NCBI GenBank assembly: GCA_020635455.1
Contig: JACJZT010000003.1
Coordinates: 496,001-560,000 of the forward strand
Direction of reading: 5' to 3'
From: Flavobacteriales bacterium
GTDB taxonomy: Bacteria; Bacteroidota; Bacteroidia; NS11-12g; UBA9320
Length of the DNA: 64,000 bases
The notes under the pieces were generated by a model. It did not search any database. It worked only from the letters and a program-made list of their open reading frames with translations, and was not told where the DNA came from. This document shows positions 44,846 through 54,724 of this stretch, piece by piece. Numbering within the stretch: the first letter of the stretch is position 1; every line of letters begins with the position of its first letter. Both the position numbers and the translations under genes were made by a program.

Positions 44846-47212
44846 ATGAACCAAGCCGTACACAATAAATCCATATCCTTTATCTGGTCAATAGCAGACG
44901 ATTGTTTGCGTGATGTATATGTAAGAGGTAAATACCGCGATGTAATACTTCCCATGGTGGTGCTTCGCAGGCTAGATGCCTTGCTTGAACCTACCAAAGC
45001 AGCCGTTCTCGAAGAATTGGTCTTTCAGAAGGAAGAAGCCAGATTTACCGAGTGGGATGAAAATGGTTTGAGACAAGCCAGTGGTTATGTATTTTACAAC
45101 ACCAGCCAATGGACCTTACAGCGTTTACATGATACAGCCACCAATAATCAGCAAATATTAGAGGCGAACTTTGAAGATTACCTGAATGGCTTTAGTGGCA
45201 ACGTGAAAGAAATCATTGAGAAATTCAAACTCAAAAGTCAGGTGCGGCACATGGCATCCAAAGATGTATTGTTGAATGTGTTGGAGAAATTCACCTCACC
45301 GTATATAAACCTCACACCATTTGAAAAAAGCGATCCGGATGGACGAAAACTTCCGCCTTTAACCAATTTGGGAATGGGCTATGTTTTTGAAGAATTGATC
45401 CGCAAATTTAACGAAGACAATAACGAAGAAGCCGGGGAACACTTTACACCACGTGAGGTTATTGACCTGATGACTCACATTATTTTTGAACCGGTTAAGG
45501 ATAAACTACCTCCGGTTATGACCATCTACGATCCTGCATGCGGAAGTGGTGGGATGCTTACCGAGTCACAAAATTTCATTAAAGATGAAGAGGGCGAAAT
45601 AAAAGCCAAAGGCGATGTGTATTTATATGGCAAGGAGATAAACGATGAAACCTACGCCATTTGCAAATCGGATATGATGATCAAGGGCAATAATCCTGAA
45701 AATATTCGGGTTGGCTCAACGCTGAGTACCGATGAGTTTGCAGGCACAACGTTTGACTTTATGCTTTCTAATCCTCCTTATGGAAAATCCTGGGCAAGTG
45801 AATTGAAATATATAAAGGATGGCAAAGAAATTATTGACCCGCGTTTTCAAATTAAACTAAAAAACTATTGGGGCATTGAAGAAGACGCAGATGCAACGCC
45901 ACGTTCATCGGATGGACAATTGCTTTTTTTGATGGAGATGGTGAATAAAATGAAACCACTCAAACAAAGTCCTCTGGGTTCACGCATTGCTTCGGTGCAT
46001 AATGGCAGCAGCTTGTTTACAGGCGATGCCGGTGGTGGTGAGAGTAACATTCGCCGTTACATTATTGAAAACGATTGGTTAGAGGCCATTGTGCAAATGC
46101 CAAACAACTTGTTTTACAATACCGGTATTACCACCTATATCTGGATATTGAGTAACAATAAAACAGCCGAGCGAAAAGGCAAGGTGCAATTGATTGATGC
46201 CGGATTATTGTTTCGCAAATTGCGTAAAAACTTAGGGAACAAAAATTGCGAGTTTGCACCGGAGCATATTCGTGAAATTGTTTCGGTTTACGAAAAAATG
46301 CAAGCAGTTGAGCGTGTAATTCATCCTGAAACTAAGGAAGAACAAGGCATCGCTTCTAAAGTATTTGACAATACCGATTTTGGGTATTACAAAGTAAGCA
46401 TTGAACGGCCTAAGCGCTTGAAAGCACAATTTACGGCCAAACGAATTGCCGAACTCCGTTTTGATAAAACCTTGCGTGAACCCATGGCATGGGCGTATGA
46501 AACCTTTGGTGAAGAAGTATATTCCAACCTTTCCAAGCATGAAAAGGAAATGGAAGATTGGTGCGAAAAACAAGAACTGAATCTTAATGCCAAACAAAGT
46601 ATGGCATTGGTAAGCGAAACTCTTTGGAACAAACAATTGGAACTGTTTAACACAGCCAACAAGCTGATGACACTGATTGGTGGCAATGAATACTCTGATT
46701 TTAATATTTTTAAAGACAAGGTAAACGGGGCCTTAAAAAGCATGCAATCCAAACTCACATCTTCTGAAAAAAATGCCATACTAAATGCTGTGAGTTGGTA
46801 TGATGCCGGCGCAGAAAAAGTAGTAAAAGGAACGGTAAAGTTAACCGGTGAGAAATTGGAACGGCTAATGAATCATTTGGCTTGCGAAGAACATCAATTA
46901 GCAGATTATGGCTATTATGCTACCAACAAAAAGGGAGATTATATTGAATACGAGACCGAAAGTGATTTAAGGGATACCGAAAATGTGCCACTCAAAGAAA
47001 ATATTTACACCTACTTTTTGCGAGAAGTAAAACCGCATGTGGCCGAAGCCTGGATTAATTTGGATGCTACTAAAATTGGTTATGAAATAAGTTTTAATAA
47101 ATACTTTTATCGTCACAAACCTTTGCGCAGTATAGAGGAAGTAAGCACCGATATTTTGAAACTGGAAGAACTAAGTGATGGCCTTATTCGTGAAATTTTA
47201 AGTTTAAACTAA
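44846..47212 (+). CDS. hsdM: Type I restriction enzyme modification subunit HsdM
   Basis: HsdM methylates adenine in the target of a Type I R-M system. The 788-residue protein has an N-terminal HsdM helical domain ('DVILPMVVLRRLDALLEPTK'), SAM motif I 'YDPACGSGGMLTES', motif IV 'SNPPYGKSW', and a long C-terminal helical part. It is longer than the usual 500-550 aa; the extra C-terminal region after about 560 may contact HsdS or the guest proteins. It directly follows the receiver gene and precedes the DUF1016 gene by 10 nt. Confidence 0.93.
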   Translation: MNQAVHNKSISFIWSIADDCLRDVYVRGKYRDVILPMVVLRRLDALLEPTKAAVLEELVFQKEEARFTEWDENGLRQASGYVFYNTSQWTLQRLHDTATNNQQILEANFEDYLNGFSGNVKEIIEKFKLKSQVRHMASKDVLLNVLEKFTSPYINLTPFEKSDPDGRKLPPLTNLGMGYVFEELIRKFNEDNNEEAGEHFTPREVIDLMTHIIFEPVKDKLPPVMTIYDPACGSGGMLTESQNFIKDEEGEIKAKGDVYLYGKEINDETYAICKSDMMIKGNNPENIRVGSTLSTDEFAGTTFDFMLSNPPYGKSWASELKYIKDGKEIIDPRFQIKLKNYWGIEEDADATPRSSDGQLLFLMEMVNKMKPLKQSPLGSRIASVHNGSSLFTGDAGGGESNIRRYIIENDWLEAIVQMPNNLFYNTGITTYIWILSNNKTAERKGKVQLIDAGLLFRKLRKNLGNKNCEFAPEHIREIVSVYEKMQAVERVIHPETKEEQGIASKVFDNTDFGYYKVSIERPKRLKAQFTAKRIAELRFDKTLREPMAWAYETFGEEVYSNLSKHEKEMEDWCEKQELNLNAKQSMALVSETLWNKQLELFNTANKLMTLIGGNEYSDFNIFKDKVNGALKSMQSKLTSSEKNAILNAVSWYDAGAEKVVKGTVKLTGEKLERLMNHLACEEHQLADYGYYATNKKGDYIEYETESDLRDTENVPLKENIYTYFLREVKPHVAEAWINLDATKIGYEISFNKYFYRHKPLRSIEEVSTDILKLEELSDGLIREILSLN

Positions 47213-47222
47213 CCGCAAGTTT

Positions 47223-48308
47223 ATGTTGTTTGATTCAGATTACAAGAATTGGATAATTGAAGTTAAATCAAAGATCCGTGCGGCTCAAATGAAAACGGTA
47301 ATGGCTGTAAATGCCGCCGTTATTGAGTTTTATTGGGATTTAGGGAAAATGATTGCCGAAAAACAAACGGCTTGGGGAACTAAATTTTTAGAACAACTAT
47401 CTATAGATTTACAAACCGAGTTTCCGGATATGAAAGGCTTATCGAATCGTAATCTTAAGTACTGTCGTAGTTTCTACTTGTTTTATGCAAGTGCAATTGG
47501 GCAACAGCTTGTTGCCCAAAATAAAAACACTGAAAATGAGGCAAATACAATTGCGCAACAGCTTGTTGCCCAATTGGTGCAAATTCCATGGGGACACAAC
47601 ATTCTTATATTTACAAAATCCGAAAATACAACTGTTGCCATATTTTATATTCAACAAACTATTGAAAATGCTTGGGGAAGAGAGACCTTAGCATTGCAAA
47701 TAAAATCGCAATTATGGGAACGACAGGGCAAGGCCATTAACAATTTTAAAAATACCTTGCCCGAACCAATGTCTGATTTAGCACAGCAAACATTGAAAGA
47801 CCCTTATAATTTTGATTTTATAGCCATGGCTACTCACATGAAAGAACGTGATTTGGAAAATCAATTGGTAAAACACATCTCTAAATTTTTGTTGGAATTG
47901 GGCAAAGGTTTTGCTTTTGTGGGACAACAATTTCATTTAGAAATAGCAGATCAAGATTATTATATCGACCTGCTTTTTTACCACATAAAGCTGAAATGTT
48001 ATGTAGTAATAGAATTAAAAAACACCAAATTTATGCCCGAATATGCAGGAAAAATAAATTTCTACTTATCGGCAATTGATACGCTGCTAAAACAAGCCGA
48101 CGACAAACCATCTATAGGCATTGTGTTGTGCAGAGATAAAAATAACATAGAAGCAGAGTTTGCTTTGCGCGATATTGGCAAACCCATAGGTGTTAGCGAA
48201 TTTAGTTTTACCGAAATTTTGCCCGAAGAACTTAAAAGCAGTTTGCCAACCATAGAAGAGCTGGAAGAAGAATTTAGAAACCTAGATACGTTTGCTGATG
48301 AAGATTAA
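47223..48308 (+). CDS. DUF1016 (YhcG-like) PD-(D/E)XK nuclease domain protein
   Basis: The 361-residue protein matches the DUF1016/YhcG family: N-terminal helical domain ('AAVIEFYWDLGKMIAEKQ'), 'IPWGHNILIFTKSEN', and a C-terminal PD-(D/E)XK nuclease with 'YYIDLLFYHIKLKCYVVIEL' (D...ExK-like). The family often lies within Type I R-M operons, and its exact role is unsettled. Near residues 93-118 it carries two copies of 'QQLVAQ', encoded by palindromic repeats. Its last 11 nt overlap the hsdS start, so the two are translationally coupled. Confidence 0.88.
   Translation: MLFDSDYKNWIIEVKSKIRAAQMKTVMAVNAAVIEFYWDLGKMIAEKQTAWGTKFLEQLSIDLQTEFPDMKGLSNRNLKYCRSFYLFYASAIGQQLVAQNKNTENEANTIAQQLVAQLVQIPWGHNILIFTKSENTTVAIFYIQQTIENAWGRETLALQIKSQLWERQGKAINNFKNTLPEPMSDLAQQTLKDPYNFDFIAMATHMKERDLENQLVKHISKFLLELGKGFAFVGQQFHLEIADQDYYIDLLFYHIKLKCYVVIELKNTKFMPEYAGKINFYLSAIDTLLKQADDKPSIGIVLCRDKNNIEAEFALRDIGKPIGVSEFSFTEILPEELKSSLPTIEELEEEFRNLDTFADED
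47494..47573 (+). repeat. Palindromic direct repeat inside the DUF1016 gene
   Basis: Two 26-nt units at 47494-47519 and 47548-47573 differ at one base and are spaced 54 nt apart (18 codons). Each contains 10-nt inverted arms (TTGGGCAACA/TGTTGCCCAA, one arm slightly degenerate in unit 2), so each could form a hairpin. Both are read in frame as QQLVAQ. Confidence 0.8.
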
Positions 48309-49599
48309 CATAGAGAAATATCCTGAATATAAAGATTCGGGGGCTGAATGGTTAGGTGATATCCCTCAACATTGGGAAACCCTTTCCAACAAATATGTTT
48401 TTCAACTTAAGAAAAACCAAGTTGGAAAAAAATCGGGAGATTATGTTTTACTTTCATTAACGCTTAATGGCGTTATTAAACGAGACATGGAAAATCCTCA
48501 AGGAAAATTTCCTGCTGAATTCAGCACTTATCAAGAGGTTAAAAAAGGTGATTTCATTTTCTGCCTATTTGATGTGGAAGAAACACCTAGATGTGTTGGG
48601 CTTTCAGATTTTGACGGGATGATAACAGGGGCATATACTGTTATGGAACCTTATGAAAACCTTGATAGAAACTTTTTGTATTATTTCTATTTGAATATGG
48701 ATTCAGATAAAAGACTTAAACCATTATACACTGGTTTAAGAAATACAATTTCCAAAGAAAATTTCTTTTCATTTAAAACCTTCGTACCACCCCTCCCTGA
48801 ACAAACAGCCATTGCCGCCTTTCTCGACCGCAAAACGGCCTTGATAGACCAAGCCATTGACATCAAACAAAAGCAAATAGAACTGCTCAAAGAACGCAGG
48901 CAAATATTGATACACAAAGCCGTTACCCGTGGGCTAAACCCCAATGTAAAAATGAAGGATAGTGGTGTGGAATGGATTGGGGAGATACCGGAGGGATGGG
49001 AGGTGAAGAGGTTAGCATCTTTTGGAAAATTTTCAAAAGGTGGTGGGTTTTCAAAAGCTGATTTGGCGGAGAGTGGGGTTTCAGCGATTTTGTATGGAGA
49101 TATTTATACAAAATATGATATTCAAATAAATAAAGGTGTCCGTTTTATTTCAAATGAAACGGCAAAAAAATCAATTGAATTAGTAAAAGGAAATCTTTTA
49201 TTTACCGGTTCTGGTGAAACAATGGAAGATATTGGTAAATGTGTAGTTTTCTCTAGTGATGAAAAAACGGTTGCAGGTGGGGATGTTATAATTTTTGAAC
49301 AATATCAAAATGATAATCTTTATTTAAGCTATGTACTAAATACAGAAGGTGCAAAATTTGAAAAGGCAAAACACTCAAAAGGTGAAATCATTGTCCATAC
49401 ATATGGTTCTAAATTGAGAAATATTTATATTCCAATTCCACCAGTAAAGGAACAAGCTGAAATATCAGAGCATATTGAGGTAGCTACTTTCAAAATCGCC
49501 ACCTCCATTTCCCTCAAAGATCAAGAAATAGAAAAGCTAAAAGAATATAAAGCCACATTGATAAATAGTACGGTAACGGGTAAGATAAAAGTTTATTAA
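48298..49599 (+). CDS. hsdS: Type I restriction enzyme specificity subunit HsdS
   Basis: HsdS reads the two halves of the bipartite DNA target. The 433-residue protein has two target-recognition domains, each opened by a repeated 'DSGAEWLGDIPQHWE' or 'DSGVEWIGEIPEGWE' segment. Each is followed by a conserved coiled-coil spacer: 'LPPLPEQTAIAAFLDRKTAL' and 'PIPPVKEQAEISEHIE'. I chose ATG 48298 rather than the TTG two codons earlier. The gene is intact. hsdR is 5.1 kb further on, after three non-R-M genes. Confidence 0.92.
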   Translation: MKINIEKYPEYKDSGAEWLGDIPQHWETLSNKYVFQLKKNQVGKKSGDYVLLSLTLNGVIKRDMENPQGKFPAEFSTYQEVKKGDFIFCLFDVEETPRCVGLSDFDGMITGAYTVMEPYENLDRNFLYYFYLNMDSDKRLKPLYTGLRNTISKENFFSFKTFVPPLPEQTAIAAFLDRKTALIDQAIDIKQKQIELLKERRQILIHKAVTRGLNPNVKMKDSGVEWIGEIPEGWEVKRLASFGKFSKGGGFSKADLAESGVSAILYGDIYTKYDIQINKGVRFISNETAKKSIELVKGNLLFTGSGETMEDIGKCVVFSSDEKTVAGGDVIIFEQYQNDNLYLSYVLNTEGAKFEKAKHSKGEIIVHTYGSKLRNIYIPIPPVKEQAEISEHIEVATFKIATSISLKDQEIEKLKEYKATLINSTVTGKIKVY

Positions 49600-49612
49600 A
49601 AATAAAAGCCAA

Positions 49613-50683
49613 GTGAGTATAAAAGATGTGAAATTTGAAGAGTTGCAATCCTATCAAAGTGTATTGCAATCATTAAAACAGAAAAACAGACAAAAACACC
49701 TGCTAATAGGTAATGGATTTAGCATGGCGTATGACGCAAAGATATTTTCTTATAATGCGCTTTATAAATTTATTGATGAACTGGATAATGAAATGTTGTC
49801 CAAACTATTCGAAGTTATAAATACTAAAAACTTTGAATTGGTAATGCAACAATTGGATAATTTCATTGAAATAGCCGAAGCATTTGAAGTTGATAAGAAA
49901 TTTACCGAGAAGTTAAAAAAGGCAAATGAAATACTAAGAAACAGTTTAATTGATGCAATTAGCAAACTACATCCTGAACATGTTTTTGAAGTTTCATTTG
50001 AGAAAAGTCAATCATGTGCTAATTTTTTAACAGAGTACCTAGATAATAATGGCTTTGTATTTTCAACAAACTATGATTTATTAATGTATTGGGTTTTATT
50101 GAGAAATGAATTAAAAAATGCGGGTGATGGATTTGGTAGAGAATTGACTAACCCTGAAGAATTAAAAAAGGGCAATAATGCGGAATGGTCAGATTTACAA
50201 TGGGGAAAAAATAAGGATGAACAAAAAGTATTTTATCTGCACGGAACTTTGTCAATTTTTGATACTGGAATTGAAATTGAAAAGGAAGTTTACACTTCAA
50301 ATAATTATCTACTCCAAAATATTAAGCATCGATTGGATGCTAAGGATTATCCAATTTTTGTGACCGCCGGCAATGGAAATGAAAAATTAGAACATATCAC
50401 GCACAATAGATATTTGACTTTTTGCTATGAGCAATTATCAAAAATAGAAGGTTCTTTAATCAGTTTTGGGTTTAATTTTGGTGAATATGATGAGCATATT
50501 ATTAGTGCTATCAACAAAGCCGCAAAAGATGGATTAATGCCTGCCGATGGGAAAAAACTTTACAGTATTTATATTGGAATATATTCAAAGGAAAATCTGG
50601 AGCATATAAAAAAAATTGAACATAAATTCCGATGTAAAGTATGTGTTTATAATGCAAGCACTGCTAATATATGGGGAGATTAA
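49613..50683 (+). CDS. DUF4917 SIR2-like protein
   Basis: The 356-residue protein begins with GTG and has SIR2-like landmarks: 'HLLIGNGFSMAYDAKIF' (Gly-rich NAD-loop position), 'FVFSTNYDLLMYWVLLR', 'VFYLHGTLSIFDTGIE' with the catalytic-type His, and 'LISFGFNFGEYDEHIISA'. SIR2-like proteins in defence islands can cleave NAD+ (known for ThsA and others), so abortive NAD depletion is a reasonable guess. Here it is inserted between hsdS and the DUF262 genes, 13 nt after hsdS. Confidence 0.75.
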   Translation: MSIKDVKFEELQSYQSVLQSLKQKNRQKHLLIGNGFSMAYDAKIFSYNALYKFIDELDNEMLSKLFEVINTKNFELVMQQLDNFIEIAEAFEVDKKFTEKLKKANEILRNSLIDAISKLHPEHVFEVSFEKSQSCANFLTEYLDNNGFVFSTNYDLLMYWVLLRNELKNAGDGFGRELTNPEELKKGNNAEWSDLQWGKNKDEQKVFYLHGTLSIFDTGIEIEKEVYTSNNYLLQNIKHRLDAKDYPIFVTAGNGNEKLEHITHNRYLTFCYEQLSKIEGSLISFGFNFGEYDEHIISAINKAAKDGLMPADGKKLYSIYIGIYSKENLEHIKKIEHKFRCKVCVYNASTANIWGD

Positions 50684-50695
50684 TTTAGAAGAAAA

Positions 50696-52495
50696 ATGAA
50701 TCAGTTATTATATACCGTTGAAGATGTTTTTTCAAAAAAAGGTTACTTGAATGAACAAGGTAAGGATTACTTTAATATACCTCATTATCAAAGAGGATAT
50801 AAATGGGAGCCAAAGAATGTAACTAAACTTTTGGATGACATTGATAATTTCGAACATTCGAATGATAAGTTTTATTGTCTTCAAAATATTACCATTGTTG
50901 CTAAGGAAAATTTTTTTAATGTTATAGATGGACAACAGCGCTTAACTACTTTAACTATTTTACTATCTTTTTTGAATAAAAAGGAATTGGTTAATAATAA
51001 AGTTCGTTTTCCAAAAAATTCCATTAGGAAACAAACCAATAGATTTCTGAATAACATTATTACAAATGTATTGGTCTGCTTTCCCAACACAAATTGGGAA
51101 GATTTTATATCTAATGAACCGGATTATGACCATCAGGATATTCATCACATTTTTATGGTGTATAATGCTGTAGAAAATTGGTTTAAAGAAAAACAACACC
51201 CCAAATACAATTTTAGTCAAATTAATTTTACTTCGAAATTGCTTCGGTCTGTTAAAATTATTGTAAATAAAATAGATGGAACAGCAGGTGAAGAAAAGGT
51301 TTTTGGTAATCTAAATTCTAAAAGGGTTTCTCTTGATGGTGCTGATTTGGTAAGGGCTATATTAATTACTCGAGTGGCAAATGAAGAAGGGAAACGAGAG
51401 AGTGACATTAAAAACATTGTTAGAGTAAATGAACGTAGAGTTAAAATTGGCTGGGAATTAGACCAAATCAATAACTGGTGGAGTCGAGATGAAGTCAAAA
51501 ATTATTTTTCAAAATTAGTAACGATAGAATCCGAAGAAGTTGGTGTAGGTAACAAACTTTTTAATGAATTTAAATATCCAATAAATAATTTGTACCTCCT
51601 TTTTGCTGAAAAAAGGGGAGAAGCTAAACTAACGTTAGAATTAATTGAAAGACATAACAATGATGCATTGGGCTTGTATAAAGATATTATCAAATTACAT
51701 AATACATTACAAGATTGGTATCAGGACCGCAAAATATATCACTTTTTAGGTTTTTTGTTTAATAACAAGCCGAACAAAAAATTTCAGTTTAATGTTATTT
51801 GGAATCTATGGGAAGAATGTAAGACCAGAGAGGCATTTATTTCCGGTTTAAAAGAAATAATGTTTAAAGTTATTTCTATAGATGATGAATTAATAAATTT
51901 TAAAGATGATACAATAAATTGGTATAGTGAAAGTCCAGATAGATTAGTTAATGCACTGGTCTTAATGGATGTAATTTATTCCATAAAGGATAATCAAAAT
52001 TACCTACCTTACTTTGCCTTTACTAAAAAGAGTAATGATATTGAGCATATATTTCCTCAAAATCCAAGAAAAGTTGAAGAGCAAAAAGATTATATAATAT
52101 TTTTAAATAAAACTTATATGCCTGCTGATAAACAATTTGATTTGTCAAAGTTTGATATAAAAAAGAATGATGAAAAATACCAAGAACAAGTAAATAAGTT
52201 TATTATAGATCAAACCAGTTCTTTTAAGATAAACTCTATAGGGAATTTAGTGTTATTATACTCTAAATTGAACAGAAGTATTAGCAATTCTAAATATGCA
52301 GATAAAAGGGCAAGAATTATTTCACATCACAACGATGGTAATTTTATTCAACCTCATACATTTAGAGTTTTCGTTAGAAATTTTAATAATACAGCCAATG
52401 AAAACAAAGATTATGAACATTGGACAAATATTGATATTGAAACCAATGCTACTTTCATTGATAACGAAATAAAAACCTTTTTTAATTTAAAATAA
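50696..52495 (+). CDS. DUF262/DUF1524 GmrSD-like protein with HNH motif
   Basis: The 599-residue protein joins DUF262 ('FNIPHYQRGYKWEPKNVTKL' and 'NVIDGQQRLTTLTILLSFL') and a C-terminal DUF1524 HNH-like nuclease ('NDIEHIFPQNPRK', then 'SIGNLVLLYSKLNRSISN'). This is the domain order of GmrSD Type IV restriction enzymes that cut modified phage DNA (for example glucosylated). The DUF262 part is the NTP-dependent sensor. Composition is very AT-rich relative to hsdM and hsdR. It is followed, 2 nt later, by a second DUF262 gene. Confidence 0.86.
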   Translation: MNQLLYTVEDVFSKKGYLNEQGKDYFNIPHYQRGYKWEPKNVTKLLDDIDNFEHSNDKFYCLQNITIVAKENFFNVIDGQQRLTTLTILLSFLNKKELVNNKVRFPKNSIRKQTNRFLNNIITNVLVCFPNTNWEDFISNEPDYDHQDIHHIFMVYNAVENWFKEKQHPKYNFSQINFTSKLLRSVKIIVNKIDGTAGEEKVFGNLNSKRVSLDGADLVRAILITRVANEEGKRESDIKNIVRVNERRVKIGWELDQINNWWSRDEVKNYFSKLVTIESEEVGVGNKLFNEFKYPINNLYLLFAEKRGEAKLTLELIERHNNDALGLYKDIIKLHNTLQDWYQDRKIYHFLGFLFNNKPNKKFQFNVIWNLWEECKTREAFISGLKEIMFKVISIDDELINFKDDTINWYSESPDRLVNALVLMDVIYSIKDNQNYLPYFAFTKKSNDIEHIFPQNPRKVEEQKDYIIFLNKTYMPADKQFDLSKFDIKKNDEKYQEQVNKFIIDQTSSFKINSIGNLVLLYSKLNRSISNSKYADKRARIISHHNDGNFIQPHTFRVFVRNFNNTANENKDYEHWTNIDIETNATFIDNEIKTFFNLK

Positions 52496-52497
52496 TA

Positions 52498-54723
52498 ATG
52501 AGCTCAATAAAGGCAATGCAAGAAATATCTGTTGAAGAATTAATGTGTAATTACAACTTAATTGTTCCGGAAATTCAACGGGAATACGTTTGGGGTTTTA
52601 ATGATAATGGAATACTGGACACCTTCATTCTAGATATAAAAGAAGGTTATAAAAAGAACAAGGATACCAGCAACTTTCCTAAATCCGAACTTGAAGCTAT
52701 TAAAAAATTAATCTTAAATTCAAATGATGTCATAGCTAAAAATAGTTTGAATAAAATTATTAATAATATAAATAATACTAGCGATCCATTAAATATAGGT
52801 TTCCTTTATTCGTATCGTCCAGATTATTATGTATTTAACGATATAAATGAAGATTTATATTTAATTGATGGGCAGCAAAGGTTTACTACTTTATTTTTAA
52901 TTCTATTTTATCTGTCATTAAAAGAAGGAAAACAGGATGATTTTATAACTCTTTTTAGATTTGATAGAACAATTGAGCGAATAGCATTTGATTACCGAGT
53001 TCGCACATTAACCCATAACTTTTTTATTGATCTAATAAGCTATTCAAATACAGTTGAAGATCTTTTGAATATCAGGTATAAGAATTGGTTTTTATCAAAT
53101 TATGATAATGACGTAACAGTAAATGCAATTGTTGGGCAAAAATCAAAAGAGAATTCAGGAGTTTTTAAAAAACTTGATTTGCATTTTAAAAATGACACAA
53201 TCGAGTATTATGATTTTATAAAAACTCAAATTAAATTTTGGCATTTCAAGACTGAAGAAACCTCACAAGGTGAAGAATTATATATTACAATGAATTCAAG
53301 GGGTCAACAATTAGCTGACAATGAAACTATAAGAGCTAGATTGTTTGACAACGAAGAAGTTAAGAAAAATCCGCTCGAATGGAGTGAAAAATGGGAAATC
53401 TGGCAAGACTTTTTTTGGAAGAATCGAAATAAAAACACAATAGAAATTACAGCGGACGAAGGCTTTAATGAGTTTCTGAGGTGGATACAAATCATAAAAA
53501 TGACGGAGAACCAAAAAACAATAATTGATGATGATAATGAAGAAGCGGTAGACAAGAAGGCTATAATTGATGTTATTAAATGGGGTAATGGAAAAAAACT
53601 TGATATTAATTTTCTGCAACTTCAAGAAATAGAAATTTATTTCAATGCTTTAAAATTTTTGTATGAAGATTTTCCTAAAGAATTAGATAGTGTTAAATTG
53701 AAATATAACTCTTATAAGAATTTTAATTTGATAGAAAAGGAATGGTTATCCCCAACCTCAAATAATAATAATATAGAACAAATAGATTGCTTTAGGCTTC
53801 TTCCAATATTATATTATATTAAAATTAGGCAATCAAATAATAATAAACCTGATAGTTTAAAATTATTTCGCATAATTAGATTTTTTTATAATTTAAAGAG
53901 GGACAGGAATATTGGAAAGGCTGCATCTATTCAATGCATAAATGGACTAAAACTTATCAGTAAATTAGATACTAACAGTGAAATTGAAGATATTTTAGAA
54001 ATAAAGGGAATATCATCGACCATTTTAAATGCAGAAGAAAGATTAAAACTTCAAATTCTTAAATCTTCAACCAATAGATTTAAAGCTGAAGATTTATTTT
54101 GGCTGGCAGAAGATATAGACCAAAATGATGGAGAAATAGCACATTTAATAAATCTTACAAAAAGTAATAACATTGATAAATTTGATTTAGTACTTTTTGA
54201 AGAGTACTTAAATATTTTTATAGAATTAATAGATAATGAAAATGAAATTTGGGGTAATTTAATTAACACAGATGTTTACGTTGAATCTGGAGATAGAATA
54301 AAATATATAGAGGACTGGCATAAAAGTAAAGGTTTTCTGAACTTATTATTATCAAGACACCATTCGAGTAAGATTATTTTAAAAGATTTTTTAAGGAATG
54401 CTCAAAAAATATTTATTAAATATTATAAATCTATTGATGAATTAAGAGAAGAATCTTCATTTAAAAACCAAATATATATTTACTTTATTATCCAAAATAA
54501 CATTTATCAAGATTTAAAACTAGACTTTTGGTGGGCAGGTTGGAATGTTGGTGCTTATAGCAAATATTCTGGTTACAATTCAATATTTGCAAAAAGTTAC
54601 ATTTATCAAAATTTTGATTCACAATTCAGAGAAAATCAAACTAAGATATTATGGATACACAGCCAAAAGAAAGACAAAAATATGCTCATTGAAGAATTAT
54701 TATTATGGTCAAAACAAAACTAA
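52498..54723 (+). CDS. DUF262 protein without HNH domain
   Basis: The 741-residue protein contains DUF262 at its N-terminus ('IVPEIQREYVWGFNDNGILD' near residues 21-40, 'LYLIDGQQRFTTLFLILFYL' near 119-138). No HNH motif is visible at its C-terminus, which is helical and rich in Asn/Ile/Lys. It may be the partner of the preceding HNH-bearing DUF262 protein, as split or tandem GmrS/GmrD-type proteins occur; that is inference. It ends 1 nt before the hsdR start. Confidence 0.82.
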   Translation: MSSIKAMQEISVEELMCNYNLIVPEIQREYVWGFNDNGILDTFILDIKEGYKKNKDTSNFPKSELEAIKKLILNSNDVIAKNSLNKIINNINNTSDPLNIGFLYSYRPDYYVFNDINEDLYLIDGQQRFTTLFLILFYLSLKEGKQDDFITLFRFDRTIERIAFDYRVRTLTHNFFIDLISYSNTVEDLLNIRYKNWFLSNYDNDVTVNAIVGQKSKENSGVFKKLDLHFKNDTIEYYDFIKTQIKFWHFKTEETSQGEELYITMNSRGQQLADNETIRARLFDNEEVKKNPLEWSEKWEIWQDFFWKNRNKNTIEITADEGFNEFLRWIQIIKMTENQKTIIDDDNEEAVDKKAIIDVIKWGNGKKLDINFLQLQEIEIYFNALKFLYEDFPKELDSVKLKYNSYKNFNLIEKEWLSPTSNNNNIEQIDCFRLLPILYYIKIRQSNNNKPDSLKLFRIIRFFYNLKRDRNIGKAASIQCINGLKLISKLDTNSEIEDILEIKGISSTILNAEERLKLQILKSSTNRFKAEDLFWLAEDIDQNDGEIAHLINLTKSNNIDKFDLVLFEEYLNIFIELIDNENEIWGNLINTDVYVESGDRIKYIEDWHKSKGFLNLLLSRHHSSKIILKDFLRNAQKIFIKYYKSIDELREESSFKNQIYIYFIIQNNIYQDLKLDFWWAGWNVGAYSKYSGYNSIFAKSYIYQNFDSQFRENQTKILWIHSQKKDKNMLIEELLLWSKQN

Positions 54724-54724
54724 C

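Noticed and set aside
54545..54724. Longer N-terminus for hsdR
   Set aside because: The extra 60 residues overlap the end of the preceding DUF262 gene in another frame and are not family-like; ATG 54725 fits better.
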